A stretch of DNA of 24,987 nt from a virus, in IMG/VR virus record IMGVR_UViG_3300042691_006465, positions 1-24,987 of that record, one strand, 5' to 3'. Under the pieces are notes generated by a model. The model made no database searches. It was not told where the DNA came from and saw nothing but the letters and a program-made list of their open reading frames with translations. Numbering within the stretch: the first letter of the stretch is position 1; each line of letters opens with the position of its first letter. Below are positions 6,558 through 12,000 of this stretch, piece after piece. Position numbers and translations under genes: made by a program.

Positions 6558-6718
6558 TAGGCACCTACTTCGTAACATTCGCTGCAAAAGTCCATAGTCT
6601 TTACAGTTGCAAGTTCTTTTTTAGTTTGAGCTTCTAACAAAAAGCCATGCTCTGTGCAAAGAGCCATGTATTTCCAGTCTTTGTTGCTTTCATCTGCTTT
6701 GATGATTTCTGGTTTCAT
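6557..6718 (-). CDS. Small Cys/His protein (53 aa), first gene of its operon
   Basis: Translated by hand: begins MKPEIIKADESNKDWKYMAL, then CTEHGFLLEA and DFCSECYEVGA. C21, H24, C45 and C48 could form one zinc site. It is the first gene after the 129-bp gap at 6719-6847, with GAAGGA about 9 nt before the ATG and a promoter-like element upstream. Ends in TAATG overlapping the next gene. Confidence 0.62.
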   Translation of the reverse strand: MKPEIIKADESNKDWKYMALCTEHGFLLEAQTKKELATVKTMDFCSECYEVGA

Positions 6719-6742
6719 TGCTTTGTTTCCTTCGCTTCTCTC

Positions 6743-6759
6743 AGAACCTGTGTGGTTCT
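6743..6759 (-). promoter_or_regulatory. Hairpin in the 5' leader of the 6718 gene
   Basis: AGAACC-ACACA-GGTTCT on the minus strand: a perfect 6-bp stem with a 5-nt loop, lying just downstream of the putative start of transcription and about 25 nt before the ATG. A 5'-end hairpin of this kind can stabilise mRNA. No T-tract follows, so it is not a terminator. Confidence 0.4.
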
Positions 6760-6767
6760 TCCTTATG

Positions 6768-6776
6768 TGTATAACA
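6768..6776 (-). promoter_or_regulatory. Putative extended -10 promoter
   Basis: Minus-strand TGT-TATACA matches the extended -10 form TGnTATAAT at six of eight defined positions. No clear -35. Predicted start near 6761, giving a ~43-nt leader for the gene at 6718. The rest of the 6719-6847 gap is A/T-rich with nothing else recognisable. Confidence 0.35.
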
Positions 6777-6847
6777 TTACGGCAGAGAACAGACTTTATG
6801 CGCCAATTTAGGTAACAATTTGATAACGTGTCGTTCGTACATTTGTT

Positions 6848-7186
6848 CTAATTTGTGTAGGCAAAAACCCTTAGAAACCTGCGCTTTTCTAGTTTGTCCT
6901 TTGGAACCTTGCCAGACTTACTTAGTTTGTAACGCTCATCAGGTGTCATTCCACCCCACATACCCCATTTTTCATCTAGCCCGATCTCTAGGCAGAAGCC
7001 CACAACTGGGCATTCTTCGCATAGTCGTTTAGCTGTGGCGTATAGGTGCGGTTCATCATTCTCTGGAAAGCAAGTATCTGGGTGCGAATCTCTACAAGCT
7101 GCGGAGTACATCCATGAATCTGGAGCAGTACAGATCAGGCACATTCCTGAATCTATCCACGCTTCATGGTCGCAATCTTTGAGCAT
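6848..7186 (-). CDS. WhiB-family Fe-S regulator (second, with extra N-terminal Cys motif)
   Basis: 112 aa. C31, C56, C59, C65 form the WhiB ligand set (C...CxxCx5C), then GMWGGMTPDERYKL, the conserved turn and basic helix. AACRDSHPDTCFP is the standard WhiB opening. Unlike most WhiB proteins it has a preceding ~25-residue segment with C5, H7, C16 and C19, which could hold a second metal. It begins 8 nt after the loader-like gene and is followed by a promoter-bearing gap, so it is placed to act between replication and downstream early genes. Confidence 0.9.
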   Translation of the reverse strand: MLKDCDHEAWIDSGMCLICTAPDSWMYSAACRDSHPDTCFPENDEPHLYATAKRLCEECPVVGFCLEIGLDEKWGMWGGMTPDERYKLSKSGKVPKDKLEKRRFLRVFAYTN

Positions 7187-7193
7187 CCATCCA

Positions 7194-7535
7194 TTATGGT
7201 CGCTTGAGTCCTAGTTCCACCAATTTGGCTCGCACATCATCTGGCATTCCTTGCGATCTAGGACTTGACCCAATAGCTCGTACGTTATCTATTTCGTGTT
7301 CGCGTGATCTATGAGCAGTCCACATTGCGTTGAGGTGTGCTGGCATTACAGTTTCTGTTGCTGATTTGTAGTGCTTGCCAACTGCATCACGAGCAAACTC
7401 AAAGTCCATAGTTTCGCTTAGTGCTAATGACCAGCCTTCAACTTTTGCCCTAAACGCTGATTCGTCAGCTGCACCAAGTCGGGCATCTATCGCCATTGCA
7501 ACTGCTAACACTTTGCCTACATCTGCTTTGTTCAT
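7194..7535 (-). CDS. Possible replicative helicase loader/inhibitor (G39P-like)
   Basis: 113 aa. Helical N-terminal region (KADVGKVLAVAMAIDARLG), then WSLALSETMDFEFARDAVGKHY and the segment TVMPAHLNAMW. MPAHL followed by a flexible C-terminus is typical of small actinophage proteins next to a replisome organiser, similar in layout to G39P-type helicase loaders. It overlaps the initiator gene by ATGA, which matches an O/P-like initiator-loader pair. Assignment is by pattern and context. Confidence 0.55.
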   Translation of the reverse strand: MNKADVGKVLAVAMAIDARLGAADESAFRAKVEGWSLALSETMDFEFARDAVGKHYKSATETVMPAHLNAMWTAHRSREHEIDNVRAIGSSPRSQGMPDDVRAKLVELGLKRP

Positions 7536-8308
7536 TGTTCTAGTTCCTTTGTTTCGTTCTCTAGGTTCTTAAGCCAGTCCATTGTCTTTGTGAACTTGCT
7601 TTGCTTAGTGTTGCGTTGTGCTGCCAGTCGCAACTGATCGTATTGCTTGCGTAACTTACCGGGACTCATAATATTGCCACGCCAAAAGTTATCTGCTTGA
7701 CACCACTCGATAGCTTTAGTGATTTGTTCCCAACTGCGTTCGTCAATCCTGTTAAGTCGTTCCATGTCACTTAGCCATTTATCGGTAATCTCTGGCCTGC
7801 GTGAGCCGTTGTCTGCAATCAAGTCAGCTAGCAAATTGCAGGCATGAATAACCTCGTTGTCGTAGACACGAGTATTTAAGGATGGTTCTAAGGATGGTTC
7901 ATGGATGGTTAGGGTGAACCCTGCTTCACCCCGTTGTGTAGTGGGCTTCACCCCGTTATTGCGCTGTGCTTCACCCCGTTCTGCATCCTGCTTCACCCGG
8001 TGCTTAGTTGAGCCGTCACATTGTTTAGGGCAACGCACAAGAATTTCGTAACGGTTAGGTCTGCGATCACCACGAGTATCAGCATTGCCACCTTTATTAA
8101 CGTGGCACACAATCTCACCCATGTTGATTAGCTTCTGAATGCAAGTTTGAACTGATCGCTCACTGATGTTTGCGTATTTTGCAAGCGTTGTTATTGACGG
8201 CCACGCTCCACCATCGCCATCATGGTTTGCAATACCAAGCAGAACTAATTTGTCTGAGCCGCTAGCTTGTGAATGATGCAGACACGCTGCAATGGATTCG
8301 ATACTCAT
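7532..8308 (-). CDS. Replisome organiser (lambda O-like), with iterons in its own coding sequence
   Basis: 258 aa. N-terminal winged HTH (residues ~20-90; WPSITTLAKYANISERSVQ, then TCIQKLINMGEIV) of the phage replication-initiator kind; a low-complexity, iteron-encoded linker (~98-145); and a C-terminal helical domain with QADNFWRGNIMSPGKLRKQY, found in many replication proteins. It would bind the origin and recruit a loader (next gene) and host helicase. The start has no Shine-Dalgarno of its own but overlaps (ATGA) a nine-codon ORF with a strong one, implying coupled translation. Confidence 0.8.
   Translation of the reverse strand: MSIESIAACLHHSQASGSDKLVLLGIANHDGDGGAWPSITTLAKYANISERSVQTCIQKLINMGEIVCHVNKGGNADTRGDRRPNRYEILVRCPKQCDGSTKHRVKQDAERGEAQRNNGVKPTTQRGEAGFTLTIHEPSLEPSLNTRVYDNEVIHACNLLADLIADNGSRRPEITDKWLSDMERLNRIDERSWEQITKAIEWCQADNFWRGNIMSPGKLRKQYDQLRLAAQRNTKQSKFTKTMDWLKNLENETKELEQ
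7880..7910. repeat. Three GGATGGTT direct repeats beside the iterons
   Basis: GGATGGTT occurs at 7880-7887, 7892-7899 and 7903-7910, with 12- and 11-bp spacing (about one helical turn). One lies in a different reading frame from the other two, so they are not merely a coding repeat. They flank an A/T-rich spot (TATTTAAG at 7873-7880), as expected next to an origin. Confidence 0.5.
7923..8002. repeat. Four iterons; candidate replication origin inside the initiator gene
   Basis: GCTTCACCCCGTT at 7923-7935, 7945-7957 and 7968-7980 is identical, and a variant GCTTCACCCGGTG lies at 7990-8002. Spacing is 22, 23 and 22 bp (two helical turns), so all sites face one side of the DNA. The copies are read in different frames (HRVKQ, ERGEA, NGVK, QRGEA), showing selection on DNA not protein. 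The location in the linker region of the initiator matches the lambda O/ori arrangement. Confidence 0.7.
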
Positions 8309-8334
8309 AAAGCATCGCCGATAAGATGAGTCAT
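8305..8334 (-). CDS. Nine-codon leader ORF coupled to the initiator gene
   Basis: ATG at 8334 encodes MTHLIGDAL and stops at a TGA that overlaps the initiator ATG (ATGA). It has a near-ideal Shine-Dalgarno AAGGAG (8340-8345) 5 nt upstream, whereas the initiator start has none. Ribosomes terminating here could reinitiate on the initiator, so the leader probably sets its expression. The peptide itself shows no stalling motif I recognise. Confidence 0.5.
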   Translation of the reverse strand: MTHLIGDAL

Positions 8335-8338
8335 AATG

Positions 8339-8359
8339 ACTCCTTCCACATTAAGGAGT
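8339..8359 (-). promoter_or_regulatory. Hairpin that sequesters the leader-ORF Shine-Dalgarno
   Basis: On the minus strand ACTCCTT (8359-8353), a 7-nt loop, then AAGGAGT (8345-8339): a perfect 7-bp stem. The downstream arm is the Shine-Dalgarno of the nine-codon ORF, so folding would block translation of leader and, by coupling, the initiator. A temperature, RNA or protein switch is possible; no aptamer-like domain is recognised. Confidence 0.5.
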
Positions 8360-8368
8360 TGTTGAACA
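8353..8368 (-). promoter_or_regulatory. 16-bp element, copy 2 (candidate RHH operator)
   Basis: Minus-strand TGTTCAACAACTCCTT matches TGTTAGACAACTCCTT at 8899-8914 in 14 of 16 positions. The two copies lie upstream of the two transcription units on either side of the RHH regulator gene. This one overlaps both the 11-bp inverted repeat and the Shine-Dalgarno-blocking arm. Confidence 0.4.
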
Positions 8369-8398
8369 GGGTCATTCCGTATTGGTTTGACCCTGTTC
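8364..8398. repeat. 11-bp inverted repeat at a putative promoter (operator candidate)
   Basis: GAACAGGGTCA (8364-8374) and TGACCCTGTTC (8388-8398) form a perfect inverted repeat with a 13-nt loop. A -10-like TACAAT lies at 8406-8401 on the minus strand, putting the predicted start inside the repeat. Neither strand has a following T-tract, so a repressor site is more likely than a terminator; a leader hairpin is also possible. Confidence 0.45.
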
Positions 8399-8408
8399 CT
8401 ATTGTACT

Positions 8409-8714
8409 CTAAAGGTTTTCTTGGAACTCGACTTTAGACCATTTAAGGCGCAAGGCTTCTGCTACTGCTTGACGTTCAATCTCTGGCAGGTTAGCGATCT
8501 CGTCAAGGCTAACTTCTACCATTTCAGAACCGCACAGGAACTCTAGAACTGCAACTATTACTAGCTGATGTTCGTCAAACTCTGGCTCATCTATGTTGTC
8601 TATTACTTCCCAGACCTTAGCCCAATCAATCGGCGTAACTGCATCGTGATTCTGAAACAGTTTGTGGTCTGCCATCCAAGTTGTTTGCACCAACTGTTCT
8701 GATGGTGTTCTCAT
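8409..8714 (-). CDS. Acidic hypothetical protein downstream of RHH regulator
   Basis: 101 aa from the ATG at 8714, which has AGGAG 7 nt upstream and overlaps the RHH stop as ATGA; a longer in-frame reading begins upstream without signal. Strikingly acidic: about 21 Asp/Glu against 7 Lys/Arg. HQLVIVAVLEFLCGSEMVE and IERQAVAEALRLKWSKV are helical. Family not recognised. Translated with the RHH protein, so it may be its partner; a DNA-mimic role is speculative. Confidence 0.68.
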   Translation of the reverse strand: MRTPSEQLVQTTWMADHKLFQNHDAVTPIDWAKVWEVIDNIDEPEFDEHQLVIVAVLEFLCGSEMVEVSLDEIANLPEIERQAVAEALRLKWSKVEFQENL

Positions 8715-8866
8715 TGCTTTGCTCCTGTCATTAGCTCTATTGCTGATCTGATTACTTGACTTACATTGGCGTTGTGTTGATGCGCCCATTGCTTAACCGC
8801 AAGCATCTGCTCATTGTTAAGACGCAGGGCAATCATGTTCTCTTTGTTTTCTTTTTCGTCAGCCAT
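8711..8866 (-). CDS. Ribbon-helix-helix DNA-binding regulator
   Basis: 51 aa, found by hand translation. After a charged N-terminus, MIALRL (11-16) is the beta ribbon, NNEQMLAVKQWAHQH the first helix and NVSQVIRSAIELM the second, the CopG/Arc layout. Such dimers bind short operators. Promoter-like sequence and a 16-bp element lie upstream, with a second copy of the element before the initiator gene, which makes autoregulation and control of replication genes plausible. GGG-containing Shine-Dalgarno 6 nt from ATG. Confidence 0.72.
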   Translation of the reverse strand: MADEKENKENMIALRLNNEQMLAVKQWAHQHNANVSQVIRSAIELMTGAKQ

Positions 8867-8884
8867 TGCTAACCCTTTCTACTC

Positions 8885-8912
8885 TTTGTATGACAGTAAA
8901 GGAGTTGTCTAA
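8885..8912 (-). promoter_or_regulatory. Putative promoter of the RHH gene
   Basis: Minus-strand TTAGAC (8912-8907), 16-bp spacer, TACAAA (8890-8885); predicted start about 12 nt before the ATG at 8866. The -35 lies inside the 16-bp element, so a bound regulator would occlude RNA polymerase. Confidence 0.4.
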
Positions 8913-8914
8913 CA
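8899..8914 (-). promoter_or_regulatory. 16-bp element, copy 1 (candidate RHH operator)
   Basis: TGTTAGACAACTCCTT on the minus strand, 14/16 identical to 8353-8368. It covers the putative -35 of the RHH gene, the usual geometry of an autorepressor site. Confidence 0.4.
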
Positions 8915-8930
8915 TCCGCAAATAGGCAAA

Positions 8931-8970
8931 GTAAATGCCACCCGACAAAGCATAAGCGAGTGGCATCTAC
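8931..8970 (-). terminator. Stem-loop after the 73-aa gene; weak terminator candidate
   Basis: Arms GTAGATGCCAC and GTGGCATTTAC pair over 11 positions (one G-U), loop 18 nt, followed on the minus strand by TTTGCCTATTT. The T-tract is poor and the loop long, so readthrough is likely. A second 6-bp hairpin (TCTAGG-GATCG-CCTAGA, 8973-8989) overlaps the stop codon just before it. The promoter for the RHH unit begins immediately after. Confidence 0.4.
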
Positions 8971-8984
8971 GGTCTAGGGATCGC

Positions 8985-9206
8985 CTAGAGCTGCGCAAGT
9001 TTTCCTAACCTAGCACGAAGATGCGCCAAATACACAATGGCATCATCTAGTTCTTCCAGCGTTTCTAAAACTATCTGCTCGCCTGATTTGGTTTCAATGC
9101 TTTGTTCAGTACCCCGGCTGTATTGCTCATCACCTGTACCCATAATCCTAGAGCGCAAAGACTCAACGCATCGCGTAACTTGGTCAGCTAGTTCTTCACT
9201 TGTCAT
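8985..9206 (-). CDS. Hypothetical helical protein, MazG-like in layout
   Basis: 73 aa. IMGTGDEQYSRG, then EQIVLETLEELDDAIVYLAH and LRARLGKL: two helices with an acidic E-x-x-E/D pattern, reminiscent of small MazG-like phage proteins (nucleotide pyrophosphohydrolase fold), but too short to be sure of catalysis. Last gene before a double hairpin, so it probably closes the upstream transcription unit. Overlaps the 34-aa gene by 11 nt. Confidence 0.62.
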   Translation of the reverse strand: MTSEELADQVTRCVESLRSRIMGTGDEQYSRGTEQSIETKSGEQIVLETLEELDDAIVYLAHLRARLGKLAQL

Positions 9207-9300
9207 GGACTAACCTGAACTCACTGCATACGCGACACGTTTCATAATCGCCCTCTGTTGATTTAACGTATAGCCAATCGTGGCTACAAGATTTTGGCAT
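9196..9300 (-). CDS. Small zinc-finger-like protein (34 aa)
   Basis: Hand translation MPKSCSHDWLYVKSTEGDYE followed by TCRVCSEFRLVHDK. C5, H7, C22 and C25 can form one zinc site. Such C-x-H...CxxC mini proteins are common in actinophages. GGA lies 6 nt before the ATG. The first 17 nt overlap the HNH gene, the end overlaps the 73-aa gene by 11 nt. Confidence 0.52.
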   Translation of the reverse strand: MPKSCSHDWLYVKSTEGDYETCRVCSEFRLVHDK

Positions 9301-9811
9301 CTGCTTTCCATTCTGTTAGGAACTTATCTCTCTTAGATAAATTGCAATCTCTACAAGCTGGCACAAGATTACCTATCGAATGAGTACCACCTTTAGAAAT
9401 CGGTATGACGTGATCTATCTGTATATCTTCCTTGCTTCCACAATAAAAACAATTAGAACTGTATAACTTTTTTATTTCCTTTTCAAAAATCTTATAGATT
9501 CCGTTAGAGCGTTTAGCAACTCTGCGTTTTAAGTTATTTACTTTTATCTTGTCTGGATTATTTTTACGATAAATCGCAGAGTTAAGTGCAATTTTTTCTT
9601 TATTTTGAACTGTGTAATTGCGCTTATAGATTTTGGCTTTATCTTTATTCAATTCACGACGTTCTTTTATTTTGTCTGCATTTTCTTGACGATAAATCAT
9701 TTCGCAATTACTGCATCTAGGTTGCAAACCGTCTGTTTTGTTGCGCCGATCTTTATTAAAATCATCGAAAGATTTTACGACATTACACTTGCGACAAAGT
9801 TTTGTTTTCAT
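9284..9811 (-). CDS. HNH endonuclease with N-terminal zinc domain, A/T-rich, likely mobile
   Basis: 175 aa from the ATG at 9811, 1 nt after the phosphoesterase stop (a TTG at 9820 is an alternative; neither has a clear Shine-Dalgarno). C6-x2-C9 and C33-x2-C36 form a zinc module with KSFDDFNKDRRNKTDGLQ between, then a Lys/Asn-rich linker, then the HNH core CFYCG, IDHVIPISKGG, GNLVPACRDCN. The gene is visibly richer in A/T and in AAA/AAT/ATT codons than its neighbours. It separates two genes that otherwise would be adjacent, as expected for a free-standing homing nuclease acquired by transfer. Confidence 0.85.
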   Translation of the reverse strand: MKTKLCRKCNVVKSFDDFNKDRRNKTDGLQPRCSNCEMIYRQENADKIKERRELNKDKAKIYKRNYTVQNKEKIALNSAIYRKNNPDKIKVNNLKRRVAKRSNGIYKIFEKEIKKLYSSNCFYCGSKEDIQIDHVIPISKGGTHSIGNLVPACRDCNLSKRDKFLTEWKADAKIL

Positions 9812-9812
9812 A

Positions 9813-10997
9813 TCAGACAATCAACAAATCAGACCAGCCACCGCCACCAACTGTAAGCGTTAGCATTCCGGCAGGTGCGGCTTGACCACTTGAATTCTGG
9901 AACCAAGTGCTTCCGCCGTCTAAAGCAGGTGACTGAATAAAGGTTTTTGCTCCTGATTGTTCTACTCGTAAGTGATGTAGATGCCCACTCAATAACAAAG
10001 TCGCTTCACCAATATCTTGCATTCCATGACTTTGCTTCATCCACCAATCAACCGCTTTACCTCTGAACTGATGCCCATGAGCTAGACCTACAACTGTGCC
10101 AGCCATGTCTAGGGTGACTGTAAGTGTGTCGTACTTAGGGAACACAAAACTAACGTGCTTATAATCAGGGTGATCAGCCAGCGCATCAGCTACGGCTGAA
10201 GCTGCATCCAAAGCAAATGAATCCGTGTAGGTAGTTGCCATTGAGTTTCCAACGCGCACAGCTTCATCGTGATTACCGGGAACGCAAGGCACAATCACAC
10301 GTTCAGCCAAAGGCGCGAATGTCCTAACCATGTGCAAAAGCAAACGGCGATAGACACGAATCTGTGAAGTTAGGTCTAGGTCTGTACGCCAGATGTGCTT
10401 GCCACCCTGCGAGTTCATACCCTCAATGCAGTCACCCAATTGCGGTAGGTAGATTGTGTCAATCTCTCGACCTGCCTTGCGCAGTTCTTTGAGTCTGGCA
10501 ACGGCTAAATCGGTCTTGTGTAATACGTTTTTAATAATGCCCTCAGAACCCTCACCGTCAATCTTTCCAACTTGGGTGTCCGCAAGTACCACAACAAAGG
10601 CTACGTTGCTCACAGATGCCTTTACGGGCTTCCTAGGGGTATTGCTAGGCTTCCACTTCGCAACTATGTCCAGCAATTCCTGTGGGTCTACCTGAACAGA
10701 GCCACTAGACGGCACGAACGTAGCTCTAAACGACTCTAGCCAATCACCATCCCATCGCTGCCACTTGCTACGGCGCAGACCTGTAATACGCCACTTGGCA
10801 GGGTCTAGTTCAAACTCAGCCAGCAGTTCAGCGTGATCAGGTTCATCGCCTACGGGTCTAGGGACTGACTTTAGAACACCACCTGTTGAGTCGTATTCAA
10901 TACCGGGTTCAAAGCCAGCAGGAATAGATTTAGCAACGCGCTTGCGCTGTTCGTCATCCCCTAGCTTTGATAAATCGTCTGTAAGACTCATGGGCAT
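9813..10997 (-). CDS. Calcineurin-like metallophosphoesterase
   Basis: 394 aa. The metal-binding motifs appear in order: DTQ at 140-142 (in place of the usual DxH), GD at 188-189, GNHD at 241-244, GH at 308-309 and GHLHH at 338-342. The N-terminal ~125 residues are a separate region with a Trp-rich stretch (WRITGLRRSKWQRWDGDWLE), possibly for nucleic-acid binding. Common in actinophages; could be a nuclease/phosphodiesterase, substrate not known. GAGGGA Shine-Dalgarno 5-6 nt before the ATG; overlaps the HTH-like gene. Confidence 0.85.
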   Translation of the reverse strand: MPMSLTDDLSKLGDDEQRKRVAKSIPAGFEPGIEYDSTGGVLKSVPRPVGDEPDHAELLAEFELDPAKWRITGLRRSKWQRWDGDWLESFRATFVPSSGSVQVDPQELLDIVAKWKPSNTPRKPVKASVSNVAFVVVLADTQVGKIDGEGSEGIIKNVLHKTDLAVARLKELRKAGREIDTIYLPQLGDCIEGMNSQGGKHIWRTDLDLTSQIRVYRRLLLHMVRTFAPLAERVIVPCVPGNHDEAVRVGNSMATTYTDSFALDAASAVADALADHPDYKHVSFVFPKYDTLTVTLDMAGTVVGLAHGHQFRGKAVDWWMKQSHGMQDIGEATLLLSGHLHHLRVEQSGAKTFIQSPALDGGSTWFQNSSGQAAPAGMLTLTVGGGGWSDLLIV

Positions 10998-11239
10998 TTA
11001 CATCCCTCTGCGCTAGTACTGCGGTTGCGGTGTCGGTTAATGGTTTGACGGCTTATGTTGTAGCCGTTACTGGTTAGTATCTTTGCAAGATTGGAAGGGC
11101 TTGAATCAGGATCATCTAGTGCTTTGTTTAGTGCTTTGGCTTCTGCTGCGCTTAGGGTCTTAATGATTTCAGCAACGCTACAAGATGCTTTCTTTCGTCT
11201 AACATTTTCTAAATCGTCAAGTAAGGTCACGGTGACCAC
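10988..11239 (-). CDS. Small HTH-like DNA-binding protein
   Basis: 83 aa from a GTG at 11239 (80 aa if the GTG at 11230, which has GGTGG 5 nt upstream, is used). SVAEIIKTLSAAEAKALNKA and SNLAKILTSNGYNISRQTIN, then RHRNR, resemble an HTH with a recognition helix around ISRQTINRHR, followed by a Cys-containing tip. It has its own promoter at the boundary between lysis and early genes and a 13-bp palindrome over its start, so it may be an autoregulated switch protein. Confidence 0.65.
   Translation of the reverse strand: MVTVTLLDDLENVRRKKASCSVAEIIKTLSAAEAKALNKALDDPDSSPSNLAKILTSNGYNISRQTINRHRNRSTSAEGCKCP
11225..11237. promoter_or_regulatory. 13-bp palindrome over the HTH-gene start
   Basis: GGTCAC-G-GTGACC: perfect 6-bp arms around one central base, covering both candidate GTG starts. 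The position suits autoregulation by the encoded protein, but the palindrome also encodes the N-terminus, so chance cannot be excluded. Confidence 0.35.
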
Positions 11240-11247
11240 CTTTCGTC

Positions 11248-11276
11248 TAGATAAGTCTAGAGCGCAAGTACGTCAA
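11248..11276 (-). promoter_or_regulatory. Promoter of the early region (HTH gene)
   Basis: Minus-strand TTGACG (11276-11271), exactly 17 bp, then TATCTA (11253-11248), 8 nt before the GTG at 11239. The -35 is five of six to consensus. It overlaps the stop codon of the preceding lysis-region gene and lies at the late/early boundary, so it plausibly starts early transcription. Confidence 0.5.
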
Positions 11277-11551
11277 TTCGTTGTTTTTTTGGTGCGTGTC
11301 GGTTTAGTAACCAGTTCCTCAATGTTGTTAAGGCGATAATCAAGGTCTTTAATGTTGGACTCTATGCGGTTTACGGTGTTAGCAATATCCGGGAGCGACT
11401 TGCCACCATTGGCTGCTGGGTGGATTGGATAAGTAGCTTGATCTATGTACGCCTTGATGGGCTTAACAATGCCCCATTTGATAGCCATTCCTGCAAGCAC
11501 TGCAATCGCTGAGAGTGCTGCTGCGTATTGCCCTAGTTCAATTAGTCCCAT
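11273..11551 (-). CDS. Membrane protein with C-terminal coiled coil (holin-like)
   Basis: 92 aa from the ATG at 11551, which overlaps the previous stop (TAATG); an ATG at 11566 gives five more residues. One hydrophobic segment (YAAALSAIAVLAGMAIKWG), then a loop and a heptad-like helix (VNRIESNIKDLDYRLNNIEE), ending in a basic tail. This form is common for the second holin/antiholin in actinophage lysis cassettes. It is the last gene before the early promoter. Confidence 0.65.
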   Translation of the reverse strand: MGLIELGQYAAALSAIAVLAGMAIKWGIVKPIKAYIDQATYPIHPAANGGKSLPDIANTVNRIESNIKDLDYRLNNIEELVTKPTRTKKTTN

Positions 11552-12000
11552 TACGGTTGCCACCATTTAACTTGTCGCTGATCTGAGTAACACTTACCAC
11601 CCACAACTTTATACTGTGCCACGATTGGGTGCTTAGTCTTTGCTTCCCACCACATAGTCCCTTGCCAGTCTTTAGTTGTTTGCGGTGTGAATGAGAACGT
11701 GGTTGTGCCTGTGCTGTCTTTCCCATTAGGAGTTAAACGCACAAGCCTTAACTTGACGTATTTAGGTCGCTTAGTGCAGTTGATGTGCAGCTGAACGAAG
11801 AACAAGGAACGCTCACCGTTTAATACAAACGGCTCACAGCCTGCAAAAGTCTGCCACTTACCAGTGACCTTTTGGGCATTGTCGTTCTTACACAGTCCAG
11901 ACTTCTTAGCAGTTGCAACTAAGTAAGGCTCACTGGCCTGAGCAGGTGAACTTGCAATTAAGGAAATGACTAGAGCGCAGGCTATTACTAGCCGTGTCAT
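11551..12000 (-). CDS. Secreted protein with signal peptide in lysis cassette
   Basis: 149 aa. MTRLVIACALVISLIASSPA plus QA is a clear Sec signal peptide, cleaved after AQA near residue 22. The mature part has four Cys (CKN, AGC, INC, GKC), able to make two disulfides, and a beta-rich composition. Not recognised as a known lysin. Follows the M23 peptidase with TAATG overlap; possible wall-binding or envelope-disrupting helper. Confidence 0.75.
   Translation of the reverse strand: MTRLVIACALVISLIASSPAQASEPYLVATAKKSGLCKNDNAQKVTGKWQTFAGCEPFVLNGERSLFFVQLHINCTKRPKYVKLRLVRLTPNGKDSTGTTTFSFTPQTTKDWQGTMWWEAKTKHPIVAQYKVVGGKCYSDQRQVKWWQP

Noticed and set aside
8409-8866. RHH gene plus acidic 101-aa gene as a toxin-antitoxin pair.
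   Set aside because: The layout fits in order and overlap, but the second protein is strongly acidic and has no recognisable toxin motif (RelE/ParE-type are basic), so a regulator plus accessory gene is the safer reading.
11538-11726. Minus-strand 62-codon frame overlapping the secreted-protein gene.
   Set aside because: It is wholly within two better-supported genes, has unusual composition and no start signal.
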